From contig NZ_CP098478.1 in assembly GCF_023702675.1 (NCBI RefSeq), positions 2,666,001 through 2,730,000 on the forward strand: a stretch of 64,000 bases of DNA, given 5' to 3'. The notes beneath the pieces are model-generated. The model did not search any database and was not told the DNA's origin. It saw nothing but the letters and a program-made list of their open reading frames with translations. Made by a program: the position numbers and the translations under genes. Below, piece by piece: positions 1 through 8,333 of this stretch; the stretch's first letter is position 1; every line of letters starts with the position of its first letter. This DNA is from Acinetobacter sp. C26M. GTDB taxonomy: Bacteria > Pseudomonadota > Gammaproteobacteria > Pseudomonadales > Moraxellaceae.

Positions 1-726
1 ATCTTGAATCAGCATTTGTAAACTTGGCGCAATAATCGTAAACAGCGGCACCGATTGTTTCGGTTCAACAGTACGCGTGATCTGCTGCGGTACAGTCACT
101 GTGGTTGGACGATGCGTCACATCTTCAAAATGTACGGTCATGCCCGGTAACAAGAGTGCTGGATTTTCCCGCTCTAAATCCCACATTTTTTCCGATGTTG
201 TGCCAATCAACTGCCAACCACCCGGACTGTCTTTTGGGTAAATACCAGAGTATTTTCCAGCTAAGCCTAAAGCGCCTGAGGGAATTTTTTTTCGCGGAAC
301 TGTTAAGCGCGGAATATCAGTAAAAGGTTGATCGGGACTGCTCATATAAGCAAAGCCTGGTGCAAACCCAATAAAAGCCACATTCCAGACGCTTTGCTGA
401 TGTTTTCTAATCACATCAACTACAGACAAGCCTTGTAACTCTGCAACTTGAGCAAGGTCTTCGCCATCGTAACGAATCGGCACAACTACTTCTTGGCTAC
501 TACGCTCAAATCCAGAATCTACTTTTAGTCCCTGAATTGAAGTAAGCAGCGTTTTAAAGTTGGTTTCGATCTCGTTAAAAAAAACCAAAATTGTTTTTGC
601 AGCGGGGACTAAGTCTTTAATTCCATTCAATTGCGTATGTTGCAATTTATTGTACAACGCCAATGTTTCTTCGAGGCTCGCAAGCTCAATCAGAAAACAA
701 TCGGCGTTTACCGATAAAAAACGCAT
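1..726 (-). CDS. pxpBC: 5-oxoprolinase subunits B and C, fused (PxpBC/KipI-KipA), 3' end cut by window
   Basis: The gene is open from an ATG at 726 to the window edge (242 codons). Its ribosome binding site AAGGA lies 7 bases upstream of the ATG. The first ~220 residues are an allophanate-hydrolase-subunit-1/KipI domain, with the family stretches FIGFAPGFAYM, PRLTVPRKKIPSGALGLAG and SPGGWQLIGTT. The frame then runs without a stop into a second domain that opens like PxpC/KipA (PLFTIIAPSLQMLIQD). This makes it a PxpB-PxpC fusion rather than two genes. With PxpA it should form the ATP-dependent 5-oxoprolinase that opens pyroglutamate to glutamate in the cytoplasm. It is the last visible gene of the cluster, 33 bases after the DUF1445 gene, so co-transcription is likely. 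The fusion is clear; the rest of the C domain cannot be seen. Confidence 0.9.
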   Translation of the reverse strand, partial: MRFLSVNADCFLIELASLEETLALYNKLQHTQLNGIKDLVPAAKTILVFFNEIETNFKTLLTSIQGLKVDSGFERSSQEVVVPIRYDGEDLAQVAELQGLSVVDVIRKHQQSVWNVAFIGFAPGFAYMSSPDQPFTDIPRLTVPRKKIPSGALGLAGKYSGIYPKDSPGGWQLIGTTSEKMWDLERENPALLLPGMTVHFEDVTHRPTTVTVPQQITRTVEPKQSVPLFTIIAPSLQMLIQD

Positions 727-759
727 TTATTTATCCTTTTTAATTATTCTTTAGTCCAA

Positions 760-1566
760 TTAGCCCATCCATGCGCGATCAGGAATGTCGGTAATCAACA
801 TATGACCCGGTGCATGACTAATCGCAAAAGGAATTTTCGAGTTCATGACTGCCGCTTGCGGGGTGACTCCACATGCCCAAAACACGGGAATTTCACCCGC
901 TTCAATACGAGAAGCATCGCCAAAGTCAGGCTTATTTACATCTAAAATTCCTAGGCTTTCAGGATGACCAATATGTACAGGTGCGCCATGTACACTTGGC
1001 ATCCGTGCTGTAATTTTTACCGCTTCACTAATTTGATGCGATGGAATTGGTCGCATTGAAACCACCATATTCCCTGAAATACGCCCTGCTGGCTGGCACT
1101 GAATATTGCTTAGATACATCGGCACATTGGTGTTGTCATGAATATGGCGAACTTCAATCCCTGCTTCTTGCAAAGCGGTTTCAAAAGAAAAACTGCAACC
1201 AATCAAGAAAGTCACCAAATCAGGGTGAGCGTTATAAATCTCACTGGCATCGGTCACTTCCTCAACCATTTCTCCATCTTTCCAAATGCGATAGCGTGGA
1301 AAGTCGGTGCGGATATCTGAATCTGCCGCAAGCTGAGTTACATAGATGCCTTCTTCGAGCACATCAAGCACCGGACAGCTTTGCGGGTTACGATGCGCAT
1401 AGAGTAAAAAATCATATGCCCACGCTTTTGGCACCGAAATCATATTCACCTGCGTCATGCCTGCTGCCATTCCTGCTGTTGGCTGGTCAAAGCCTGCACG
1501 GATTTTTAAACGCGCATCTAAAGCAGCGTTAAGCTGAGCTGAGTCGACTTTAATATCCTTATACAT
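760..1566 (-). CDS. DUF1445 family protein (YcsI type, putative hydro-lyase)
   Basis: The 268-residue protein matches the DUF1445/YcsI (UPF0317) family from memory, with the stretches [20 protein letters not shown] and [10 protein letters not shown] and the conserved W-A-C-G-V-T-P near residue 235. One characterised relative is a mitochondrial D-glutamate cyclase that makes 5-oxo-D-proline. That fits a gene lying between pxpA and pxpBC, but the exact reaction here is inferred. An ATG at 1575 sits directly on the AAGGATGA ribosome binding site. The ATG at 1566 has a proper 8-base spacing and is preferred. It begins 11 bases after pxpA stops. There is no signal peptide or membrane segment. Confidence 0.85.
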   Translation of the reverse strand: MYKDIKVDSAQLNAALDARLKIRAGFDQPTAGMAAGMTQVNMISVPKAWAYDFLLYAHRNPQSCPVLDVLEEGIYVTQLAADSDIRTDFPRYRIWKDGEMVEEVTDASEIYNAHPDLVTFLIGCSFSFETALQEAGIEVRHIHDNTNVPMYLSNIQCQPAGRISGNMVVSMRPIPSHQISEAVKITARMPSVHGAPVHIGHPESLGILDVNKPDFGDASRIEAGEIPVFWACGVTPQAAVMNSKIPFAISHAPGHMLITDIPDRAWMG

Positions 1567-1577
1567 GATGCTCATCC

Positions 1578-2342
1578 TTATGCTTTATTTACAAATGGGC
1601 GAATTTCAATCTTGTTTTTTACAAGCTCGGCTTTAATGGCTGCCGACATTTCTAATGCACCGTCGGTGTCGCCATGTAGGCAAATGGTATCGGCTTGAAT
1701 TGGGGTAAACACACCATCAATTGACTCGACTCCACCATGTTTAAGCATAGACACCACACGACTCGCAACAAATGCCGAATCATGTAAAACAGCACCGTCT
1801 AGACGACGCGAAACCAGTGAACCATCACGGTTATAAGCACGGTCTGCAAATGCTTCAGACACCACGTTTAAACCAGCAGCACGCGCCTGCACGACCAAGC
1901 TTGACTCCGCCAAAGCCACTAAAACCAGTTCAGGGTTGTACATCTTAATCGCATCAATCACTGCGGCTGCCTGAGCTTGGTCATGAGCAATGGTGTTATA
2001 CAGTGCGCCATGTGGTTTTACATATTGCACTTTTGAGCCTGCCACTTTTGCCAAACCATCCAGTGCAGAAATTTGATACAGCACATCAGCAATCAGTTCG
2101 TCACGTGATAGATCCATGTTACGGCGGCCAAAACCAACCAGATCTGGATAAGACACATGCGCCCCAATCGTGACGCCTAATTCAACAGCTTTACGAACTG
2201 TTTTTAAAATACCAAGTGGATCACCTGCATGAAAGCCACATGCGATATTGGCACTGGTCACCACAGGTAAAATCTGGTCATCATTGCCCATTTTCCATGA
2301 GCCAAAGCTTTCGCCCAAATCACTGTTTAAATCTACAAACAT
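1578..2342 (-). CDS. pxpA: 5-oxoprolinase subunit A (LamB/YcsF family)
   Basis: The 254-residue, full-length LamB/YcsF protein begins [14 protein letters not shown], the family's opening motif. It also has [11 protein letters not shown] (about residues 32-42), [16 protein letters not shown] (about 60-75) and VKPHGALYN (about 108-116), which are hallmark metal and substrate loops. PxpA works with PxpB and PxpC in ATP-dependent hydrolysis of 5-oxoproline to glutamate. AAGGA lies 8 bases upstream of the start. The gene follows the transporter gene by 35 bases and precedes the DUF1445 gene by 11, so all are likely one transcript reading leftwards. Identity is secure from the motifs; substrate use is inherited from the family. 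Confidence 0.93.
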   Translation of the reverse strand: MFVDLNSDLGESFGSWKMGNDDQILPVVTSANIACGFHAGDPLGILKTVRKAVELGVTIGAHVSYPDLVGFGRRNMDLSRDELIADVLYQISALDGLAKVAGSKVQYVKPHGALYNTIAHDQAQAAAVIDAIKMYNPELVLVALAESSLVVQARAAGLNVVSEAFADRAYNRDGSLVSRRLDGAVLHDSAFVASRVVSMLKHGGVESIDGVFTPIQADTICLHGDTDGALEMSAAIKAELVKNKIEIRPFVNKA

Positions 2343-2377
2343 GGCATCATTCCTTTTTCGCTGTACGATTATCTGGC

Positions 2378-3610
2378 TTAAAGTTTGGTCAAATAGTTAA
2401 ACACGGTCGTAAATGACATATAGCCCATCCACCACGTCAATACACAGGTGACTGCACCTAGAACAATTAACCATTTTGGATAATTATAATTGCCCATCAA
2501 GTCTCTACGGCAAGCCGCAACATAGACAAAAATGGTAAGGCCAATCGGCAACACTAAACCGTTAAAACCACCGACAAAAATGAGTAGACCTGCTGGCGTT
2601 GCACCCAATACCACATAGAGTAATAAGGCTAAGGCAATAAAAGTGATGGTGGTATAGTTGCTTTGTTTTGGGGTTAAATTCTTTTTAAATGCACTAAAGA
2701 ATGAAACCGAGGTATAGGCTGCACCAATGGTGCTACTAATACCCGCTGCCCAAAAGATCAGGCCAAATAATTTATAACCAAATGTGCCCGCGGCATACTG
2801 GAATGCTTGTGCCGCTGGATTGGCATTATGACTAGCAAGATCGATGCTTGCACCACTCACCACCACACCCAAGAATGCTAAAAATAAGACATAGCGCATG
2901 ATCCCAACCACAACAATACCTTTGGTGGCTGCTTTTGCAACTTCATCAATATTTTCAGGACCAACCGCACCTTTATCGAGTAAGCGGTGTGCGCCTGCAT
3001 AGCAGATATAGCCCCCCACCGTGCCACCAACAATGGTGGTAATAATGGCAAAGTCGATCTGATCTGGCGCAAAGGTTTGCTGTACCGCCTGCCCAACAGG
3101 AGGCATCACAATCACAGCCACAATGATGATCAGGATAATTTTCAGCAATCCCAATACGATCATGCTTTTATCCATCGCAAGCGTGGCTTTTCTTGAAGCG
3201 AAAATCAAAATCGCCAATGTACCACTGAGGATACCGCCCCATTTGGTATCCAGACCAAATAGCGCATTCAGCCCCAATGCAGCACCTGCAATATTTCCGA
3301 TGCTAAAGAAGAAACCACCTAAAATCACCAGAAATGCAAGTAAATAACCACTGCCTGGTAAAGCCTTATTGGCAATATCGGATGCACGCATTTGCGTGAG
3401 CGTCACTACACGCCAAATATTCTGCTGCACCACATAATCAATCAAAATTGACACTAAAATGGCAAAACCAAATGCAGCACCTAGTTTTACTGTAAATACA
3501 GCAGTTTGGGTTAGAAACCCGGGTCCCATGGCAGAGGTTGCCATCATAAAGATCGAGGCGACAATGGCCCATTGGCGATCTGATAGCAAAGAAGATTTCA
3601 GTAAAGACAT
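2378..3610 (-). CDS. NRAMP-family transporter of the pxp cluster (YcsG-like)
   Basis: The 410-residue inner-membrane protein has about 11 hydrophobic segments and an NRAMP fold opening ([16 protein letters not shown], about residues 22-37). The canonical NRAMP metal motif DPGN is replaced by GPGF, as in the YcsG branch found beside pxpA. It may therefore carry a substrate other than Mn or Fe, perhaps linked to 5-oxoproline, but this is inference. Two starts are possible. The ATG at 3631 has no ribosome binding site. The ATG at 3610 has GAGG upstream and gives the shorter, preferred protein. It is the first gene of the leftward operon, and the 365 bases upstream should hold the promoter. Confidence 0.85.
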   Translation of the reverse strand: MSLLKSSLLSDRQWAIVASIFMMATSAMGPGFLTQTAVFTVKLGAAFGFAILVSILIDYVVQQNIWRVVTLTQMRASDIANKALPGSGYLLAFLVILGGFFFSIGNIAGAALGLNALFGLDTKWGGILSGTLAILIFASRKATLAMDKSMIVLGLLKIILIIIVAVIVMPPVGQAVQQTFAPDQIDFAIITTIVGGTVGGYICYAGAHRLLDKGAVGPENIDEVAKAATKGIVVVGIMRYVLFLAFLGVVVSGASIDLASHNANPAAQAFQYAAGTFGYKLFGLIFWAAGISSTIGAAYTSVSFFSAFKKNLTPKQSNYTTITFIALALLLYVVLGATPAGLLIFVGGFNGLVLPIGLTIFVYVAACRRDLMGNYNYPKWLIVLGAVTCVLTWWMGYMSFTTVFNYLTKL

Positions 3611-3975
3611 ATTGATGCGTTCCTCATCCATTTGAGCTCAATAACGCTATTTTTGACTTGATCCAAGAGCATCATTTTATTGACAAACGATCTTCTTTAA
3701 TCCTTTTTAAATCACAAAGATTCCCTGTTCTCCCACTCAGCGATGGGTAATCAAATCTTCTCGTTCAAATAAAAACATATGCAAGCCAACTGAACAATAC
3801 GACTTTTTAGATATAAAATTAAAACCAATGCATTGAATTTAATTACTTTTTATTTATGATTAGTTCGAATATAAATTTTACTTATCACTCCTGATAAGCT
3901 GCTTTTATAATTTTTTAACTCAGCAGCTGTTGGACTCCACATACACGGCTCTTACAGAAGCTTGCTTTAACCAGC
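3611..3975. other. Intergenic region upstream of the pxp operon
   Basis: There is no credible ORF. The stretch is very AT-rich between about 3790 and 3920 and must hold the promoter of the leftward transporter-pxp operon. It also follows the 3' end of the upstream LysR gene. The only clear structure is a small hairpin at 3881-3898. No operator could be assigned with confidence. Confidence 0.5.
3881..3898 (-). terminator. Small hairpin downstream of the LysR gene, possible weak terminator
   Basis: The arms CTTATCA and TGATAAG form a perfect 7-bp stem around a 4-base loop. In the leftward direction it is followed by an AT-rich run that includes a few T residues, not a strong U-tract. It could end the LysR transcript before the pxp promoter, or be part of the operator region. 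Confidence 0.35.
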
Positions 3976-4887
3976 TCAAATTTTTATTTTCTCATTCAAG
4001 CTTTTCATCGCGCTTTCAGAAACCATCACAGCGACATCGGTTAATTTTTCTTTCAATGCAGCATCATTGCCTTGAATATAAATCGAGGTAAAGTGGAAGG
4101 TCTTTAACTTAATTGGCGTATTTAATATTTCTAATCGACCATCGGTAATTTCTTTTAAAGCAGTTAAGGTCGGCACCACAGCGATCCCCAAGCCTTGCTC
4201 GGCAAGACGTAATAATGTCGCCAAGGAATAACTGGTGATCGAAAGCGGCTCATCCAGCCCCTGTTCCTTCATTTTGGCTTTCAGCTCTTTATAAGGATAG
4301 GTAATTTTTGGATAGGTTAAAATAGTATGTGACATTAAGGTCTTAAATGACATTTGAGCAATCCCCCCTTTAAATGAAGGTGAAGCCAAGAAGCTGAGTT
4401 CAAAATCACACAATGCCTGTTCAATACATTCAAAAGCCAGCGTTGGTCCAAGTAAAAAGGCCATATCCAGATCACCTGTGCGTACACCTTCTTGTAAATT
4501 AGGAGTCAAATCAACCACGATTTCTACAGAAACTTTAGGGAATTCCTGTTGAACTTTCTCGATATATTCCACCAACCATGTGTAGACAATGGTTTCCGAA
4601 ACGCCCAAACGAATTGTGCCAGTCAAATGCTGATTTTCAGTTAACTCTGCGATGAGTTCAGTTTCTAAACGCATCAACTTTTCAGCATATTTAAATAAGG
4701 TCATCCCCTTATGCGTGGGTTTCAGTTGACGAAAACTTCGATCTAAAACTTTAAATCCTAAGTCATTTTCAATAGCAGTGATTTTCTGTGATACCGCAGG
4801 CTGGGTGGTTTGTAATTTTGTCGCTGCCTTATTAAAACTATTCAGCGTCACCACCCAGTAAAATGCTTCCAGATTCTTTAAATTCAC
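3976..4887 (-). CDS. LysR-type transcriptional regulator
   Basis: The 303-residue LysR-type regulator has an N-terminal winged helix-turn-helix (residues ~3-62, with FNKAATKLQTTQPAVSQKITAIE) and a substrate-binding domain from about residue 90. The likely start is GTG at 4887: it has AGGA 7 bases upstream and gives the usual M-N-L-K-N-L-E-A-F-Y opening. A TTG two codons earlier is less likely. It lies immediately upstream of, and in the same direction as, the transporter-pxpA-DUF1445-pxpBC genes. It is therefore the natural candidate regulator, taking the place held by KipR in the Bacillus ycs-kip cluster. The effector is unknown; 5-oxoproline is a guess from context. Confidence 0.85.
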   Translation of the reverse strand: MNLKNLEAFYWVVTLNSFNKAATKLQTTQPAVSQKITAIENDLGFKVLDRSFRQLKPTHKGMTLFKYAEKLMRLETELIAELTENQHLTGTIRLGVSETIVYTWLVEYIEKVQQEFPKVSVEIVVDLTPNLQEGVRTGDLDMAFLLGPTLAFECIEQALCDFELSFLASPSFKGGIAQMSFKTLMSHTILTYPKITYPYKELKAKMKEQGLDEPLSITSYSLATLLRLAEQGLGIAVVPTLTALKEITDGRLEILNTPIKLKTFHFTSIYIQGNDAALKEKLTDVAVMVSESAMKSLNEKIKI

Positions 4888-4994
4888 GTTCAATCCTGAG
4901 TTAAATGTCCCTTTCTAACTCGATAGTATGAGAGTGAAAAGCCTGATTAAGCTACTCATTTATTGATTTTTGTTGCAGTCATTTGCAAATTGGC

Positions 4995-5939
4995 TCATTT
5001 CACTCTCACAAAAATGATATCCAAATCCTGTTTGGGAACGAAGTTACGTTTGGTCATCTGAAATTGAGTTGGACTGATTTTTTCGACTTTGCCATTCCAG
5101 CAAAATGAAACCAATTCATTCTTATCACGCTCAATCGTCAATTTAAAATTTTCAATCGGTTTAGCCCAATTTGCTCCCGTGGTCAGAATATAGCTTAAAG
5201 CATTAAACGGTGAATTCTCTGCTTTGGCTCTTTTTAAGCCCTGCTTAAATTGTGCATCCATACAAAAGTTCTGATTATATTCATCTGGATATAGGGCAAC
5301 CGCACCACCCACTAAAGGTTGATATTGATGCTGAATTTTGGTCAACGCATTGGCTTTAAAGGTTTGCTTCCAACTGTAAATTACTTGAGATGACCATGGA
5401 ATTTCATCATCTTTTTTAAAGTTCGCTAATATTTTCTGTATTTGTGGCTGCTTACATTGCTTTAATTTATCGACAAAATAGCTATAGTCATCATTGTTGC
5501 GCATCCAAGGATTAAGCATCTCTGTTTGGCTAAAACCACATTGTTTAAATACATCTGTTGCATCAATTAACGGTGACTTTTCATCCCTTTGAATAAAAGT
5601 ACGTACATGCATTTCTGGCTGAATATTTTTACCATCAACAATAATTTTAAAGCTTTTTAGCAGTGCTTCGGTATGGGCAAAATCCGAATCAAAGAAGTTA
5701 TCAATACGTGGTAAGGGAAACAAAACGGTTTCCGTCACATCTTTATTGCTTAAATTTTTATAAAGGTAATCCACTTTAATCAGCTTCTTGCTAATAAATA
5801 AGTCTTCACTTTGCATCGCAACATGCGCATTTTTAAGATAGGATACTCCCCCAGTACCCACATAACCCGTTGAATCATTGGCTAGGCTATAAGCGGGTAT
5901 TTGCATCAAAATAGAAAATGCCAAGATGATTTTTTTCAT
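4995..5939 (-). CDS. DUF4424 family secreted protein
   Basis: The 314-residue protein has a typical signal peptide (KK, a hydrophobic core, cleavage after S-L-A near residue 20), so it is exported to the periplasm or beyond. The mature part resembles DUF4424 proteins (opening NDSTGYVGTGGVSYLKNAHVAMQSEDLFI and ending near QDLDIIFVRVK). The family's function is not known to me. It stands alone, reading left, 107 bases upstream of the LysR gene and 198 bases away from the TerC-like gene. No catalytic motif is visible. Confidence 0.75.
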   Translation of the reverse strand: MKKIILAFSILMQIPAYSLANDSTGYVGTGGVSYLKNAHVAMQSEDLFISKKLIKVDYLYKNLSNKDVTETVLFPLPRIDNFFDSDFAHTEALLKSFKIIVDGKNIQPEMHVRTFIQRDEKSPLIDATDVFKQCGFSQTEMLNPWMRNNDDYSYFVDKLKQCKQPQIQKILANFKKDDEIPWSSQVIYSWKQTFKANALTKIQHQYQPLVGGAVALYPDEYNQNFCMDAQFKQGLKRAKAENSPFNALSYILTTGANWAKPIENFKLTIERDKNELVSFCWNGKVEKISPTQFQMTKRNFVPKQDLDIIFVRVK

Positions 5940-6137
5940 TTTTAAGCGTCCAATTTAAGATTGTCATTATCAGAATCAATCATAGCGGCTCGAAGACGTA
6001 GATGTTCACTTTTTTACTTATTGCACATATTTAAAAAAAGAGCAGCCTGTTGATCACAAACTACTCCCCTGATTCAGACTTTTACATTCAAGTTCAAAAC
6101 TTTATCAAACCATGAACGCTACTTTTTGCAAGATGAT

Positions 6138-7664
6138 TTACTTTAATCGAATCATCACCGTTTTAATCCGATTGCTCTCCATCTCCACCACCTCAAATTG
6201 TAAGTCTTGATAGTCCAGCATTGAGCCGACTTCTACTTGGCCGTTACTTTTGTCGAGGATAAGTCCCGACACGGTAATATAAGCTGTCTCTTCATCGACT
6301 AAATCAACACCTAACTGCAATTCAAGTTGATACAAATCTAATGTGCCTGTAGCTTTCCAAGTGCTTTCATCGACTTGGATCAAATCAAGCTGTTCATCGG
6401 CATCTGGAAACTCACCCGCAATCGCTTCAAAAACGTCTAAAGGCGAAATTACACCCTGCACATTTCCAAACTCGTCATTGACGAGCACCAATGAACCTTT
6501 GGAAGTCCGCAATGTATTGATCACATCAATCACTTTCATTTTCTCAAAAATAAAAATCGGACGTTGTGCTTTGATCAAAGATTTTAATTGCGTTTCATCA
6601 TCCAGCACATCCAGAATTTCCTTGGCGCGAACTACACTCAGAACTTTATCTAAGCTGCCTCGACAGACTGGAAATAAACTATGCGGTACGGATAAAACCT
6701 GCTCTCGAATTTTCTCTGGCGTTTCATCAATGTTAATCCACGAAATTTGACTGCGTGGCGTCATGATTGATGCGACAGATCGTTCTGCCAGCATTAATAC
6801 ACCACCAATCATATAACGTTCTTGATCATCAAAGGTCTCTTGCGCTTGCAAATGTTGCAGCGGATTTGTCGCTGTGGTTTCTGCTTTGCCACCCATAAGC
6901 TTTAAAATCGTATCTGCTGTTCGATTCCGTAACGGGATCTTCGACTCATGTTTAGACCTGTTCCGCTGCGTGAACTGATTGAATGCCTCAATCACAATTG
7001 CAACACCAATACCCGAATAGATATAACCTTTAGGAATATGGAAACCAAAGCCTTCGGCAATCAAGCTAATACCAATTAACAGTAAGAAGCTTAAGCAAAG
7101 AATGATGACGGTTGGGTGTCGATTCACAAACTCAGTTAATGGTTTAGAAGCAAGTAGCATCACCAGCATGGCCACAACCATCGCCACCATCATGACGTAG
7201 ATATTATCCACCATACCAATTGCGGTAATGACCGAGTCTAATGAGAATACGGCATCTAATACGACAATTTGGGCTACAACTGCTGTGAAGCTCGCATACA
7301 CGACATTAGTGGTAATTTTGACTTCGGCTTTACCTTCCATCCGTTCATGCAATTCACTTACCGCTTTATAGAGTAAGAATAAACCCCCGAATAAAAGAAT
7401 CAGATCTCGACCCGAAAAAGACCAATCAAAAATGAAAATAAGCGGTTTGGTTAAAGTGACTAACCAAGAAATGGCGAACAATAAGCCCAAACGCATGATC
7501 AATGCGAGAGACAAACCAATGATTCTGGCTTTATCGCGTTGGGAAGGAGGAAGTTTATCTGCCAAAATGGCAATAAAGACGAGATTATCAATCCCTAAAA
7601 CAATCTCTAAAACGATCAGAGTAAGCAAACCTACCCAAATCCCTGGATCTAATAAAAATTCCAT
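6138..7664 (-). CDS. TerC-family membrane protein with CBS pair and CorC/HlyC domain (YoaE/YegH type)
   Basis: The 508-residue protein has three parts. Residues ~1-235 are a TerC-type membrane domain with seven or so segments and the two acidic repeats [14 protein letters not shown] (about 20-33) and [14 protein letters not shown] (about 138-151). A CBS pair follows (about 290-415), then a C-terminal CorC/HlyC transporter-associated domain (about 425-508). TerC relatives handle Mn2+ or other divalent metals, and CorC domains are linked to Mg2+ efflux, so a metal-ion role is likely but the ion is unproven. The start is ATG 7664. Its ribosome binding site AAGGAGT is good but paired in a hairpin, and the start overlaps the stop of a 23-codon upstream ORF. 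Translation is therefore probably controlled. Confidence 0.88.
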   Translation of the reverse strand: MEFLLDPGIWVGLLTLIVLEIVLGIDNLVFIAILADKLPPSQRDKARIIGLSLALIMRLGLLFAISWLVTLTKPLIFIFDWSFSGRDLILLFGGLFLLYKAVSELHERMEGKAEVKITTNVVYASFTAVVAQIVVLDAVFSLDSVITAIGMVDNIYVMMVAMVVAMLVMLLASKPLTEFVNRHPTVIILCLSFLLLIGISLIAEGFGFHIPKGYIYSGIGVAIVIEAFNQFTQRNRSKHESKIPLRNRTADTILKLMGGKAETTATNPLQHLQAQETFDDQERYMIGGVLMLAERSVASIMTPRSQISWINIDETPEKIREQVLSVPHSLFPVCRGSLDKVLSVVRAKEILDVLDDETQLKSLIKAQRPIFIFEKMKVIDVINTLRTSKGSLVLVNDEFGNVQGVISPLDVFEAIAGEFPDADEQLDLIQVDESTWKATGTLDLYQLELQLGVDLVDEETAYITVSGLILDKSNGQVEVGSMLDYQDLQFEVVEMESNRIKTVMIRLK

Positions 7665-7735
7665 TACTTACTCCTTAAACAAAAACAAGGAGTCATGAAA
7701 TTGTATTTTAAATTTGTACCCGGCGAGGGATCCAT
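7664..7735 (-). CDS. Upstream leader ORF (23 aa) coupled to the TerC-like gene
   Basis: This ORF starts at an ATG (7735) with AAGG 9 bases upstream and encodes 23 residues beginning M-D-P-S-P-G-T. Its TAA shares bases with the ATG of the TerC-like gene (TAATG). The 3' half of the ORF contains both arms of the hairpin that pairs with the downstream ribosome binding site, so a ribosome reading the ORF must open it. An acidic-proline opening is also the feature of E. coli MgtL that destabilises ribosomes at low Mg2+. The MgtL parallel is an inference from the sequence only. Whether the ORF is translated is not known. Confidence 0.55.
   Translation of the reverse strand: MDPSPGTNLKYNFMTPCFCLRSK
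7670..7693 (-). promoter_or_regulatory. Hairpin hiding the ribosome binding site of the TerC-like gene
   Basis: The bases AAGGAGT just before the TerC-like start are exactly complementary to ACTCCTT 10 bases earlier in the mRNA, giving a 7-bp stem with a 10-base U-rich loop. A closed hairpin would block initiation. I looked for the GGGGAGTA core of the yybP-ykoY Mn riboswitch upstream and did not find it. Confidence 0.6.
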
Positions 7736-8333
7736 TTATGTTGACCTTTTTGACAATAGTTGCTCTGATTATGCCTAATCTTTCAGGATTGAGTTTATTT
7801 TTTTAAAAAACATATATAAGCTTAGCAAATCAATACAAATATATGAAATATCAATATATTACCCACAGTAAAAGTTTATTATTTAATTCAATTTTGAATA
7901 ATTTGTTACACATTTTAAAAGCGCGATAATCACAACATAGCGCTATTAACAAAACAATTCAGGACATTATTTTCAGATTTAAAAGAAATCTACACAAACA
8001 ATCTAAGCTCTTTTTACTTACCAGTTTTAATGCTATGCCGACGCTTGGCTGATTACACAAGCAAATCAAATAATTTTCTTTTTGCTGTTTATTTCCGCAT
8101 ACATCTTAGGATTCCTTTTTGTGAATCTTTCTCAATTTGTTAAGATGACTATACCGAGGAAGTCATTCAATTTCTCATACACTGTTGACTCAATTTTGAC
8201 AGAAAAGAAGTCCTTAGAAAGGTATACTTCCTTCGCTATTAAGTCGAATTTTACAGTGGTTGTTAGAATTGGCGAGACAGCCAAACGTTCAAATTAAACT
8301 TATTTATTATTTAAATTTAAGGATTTAACATAC
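7736..8333. other. Intergenic region between TerC-like gene and mutS
   Basis: These ~600 bases separate divergent genes and hold the TerC-like 5' leader and the mutS promoter. The stretch is AT-rich with no convincing gene. A 71-codon open frame at 8082-8297 has no ribosome binding site or family resemblance. The mutS ribosome binding site (AAGGA, 8320-8324) is at its right edge. Confidence 0.5.

Noticed and set aside
7665..7800. yybP-ykoY Mn riboswitch before the TerC-like gene
   Set aside because: TerC genes are often controlled by this RNA, but the GGGGAGTA core and the paired GACATACG-type region are not present.
8082..8297. 71-codon open frame upstream of mutS
   Set aside because: No ribosome binding site, no recognisable domain, and composition like the surrounding noncoding AT-rich DNA.
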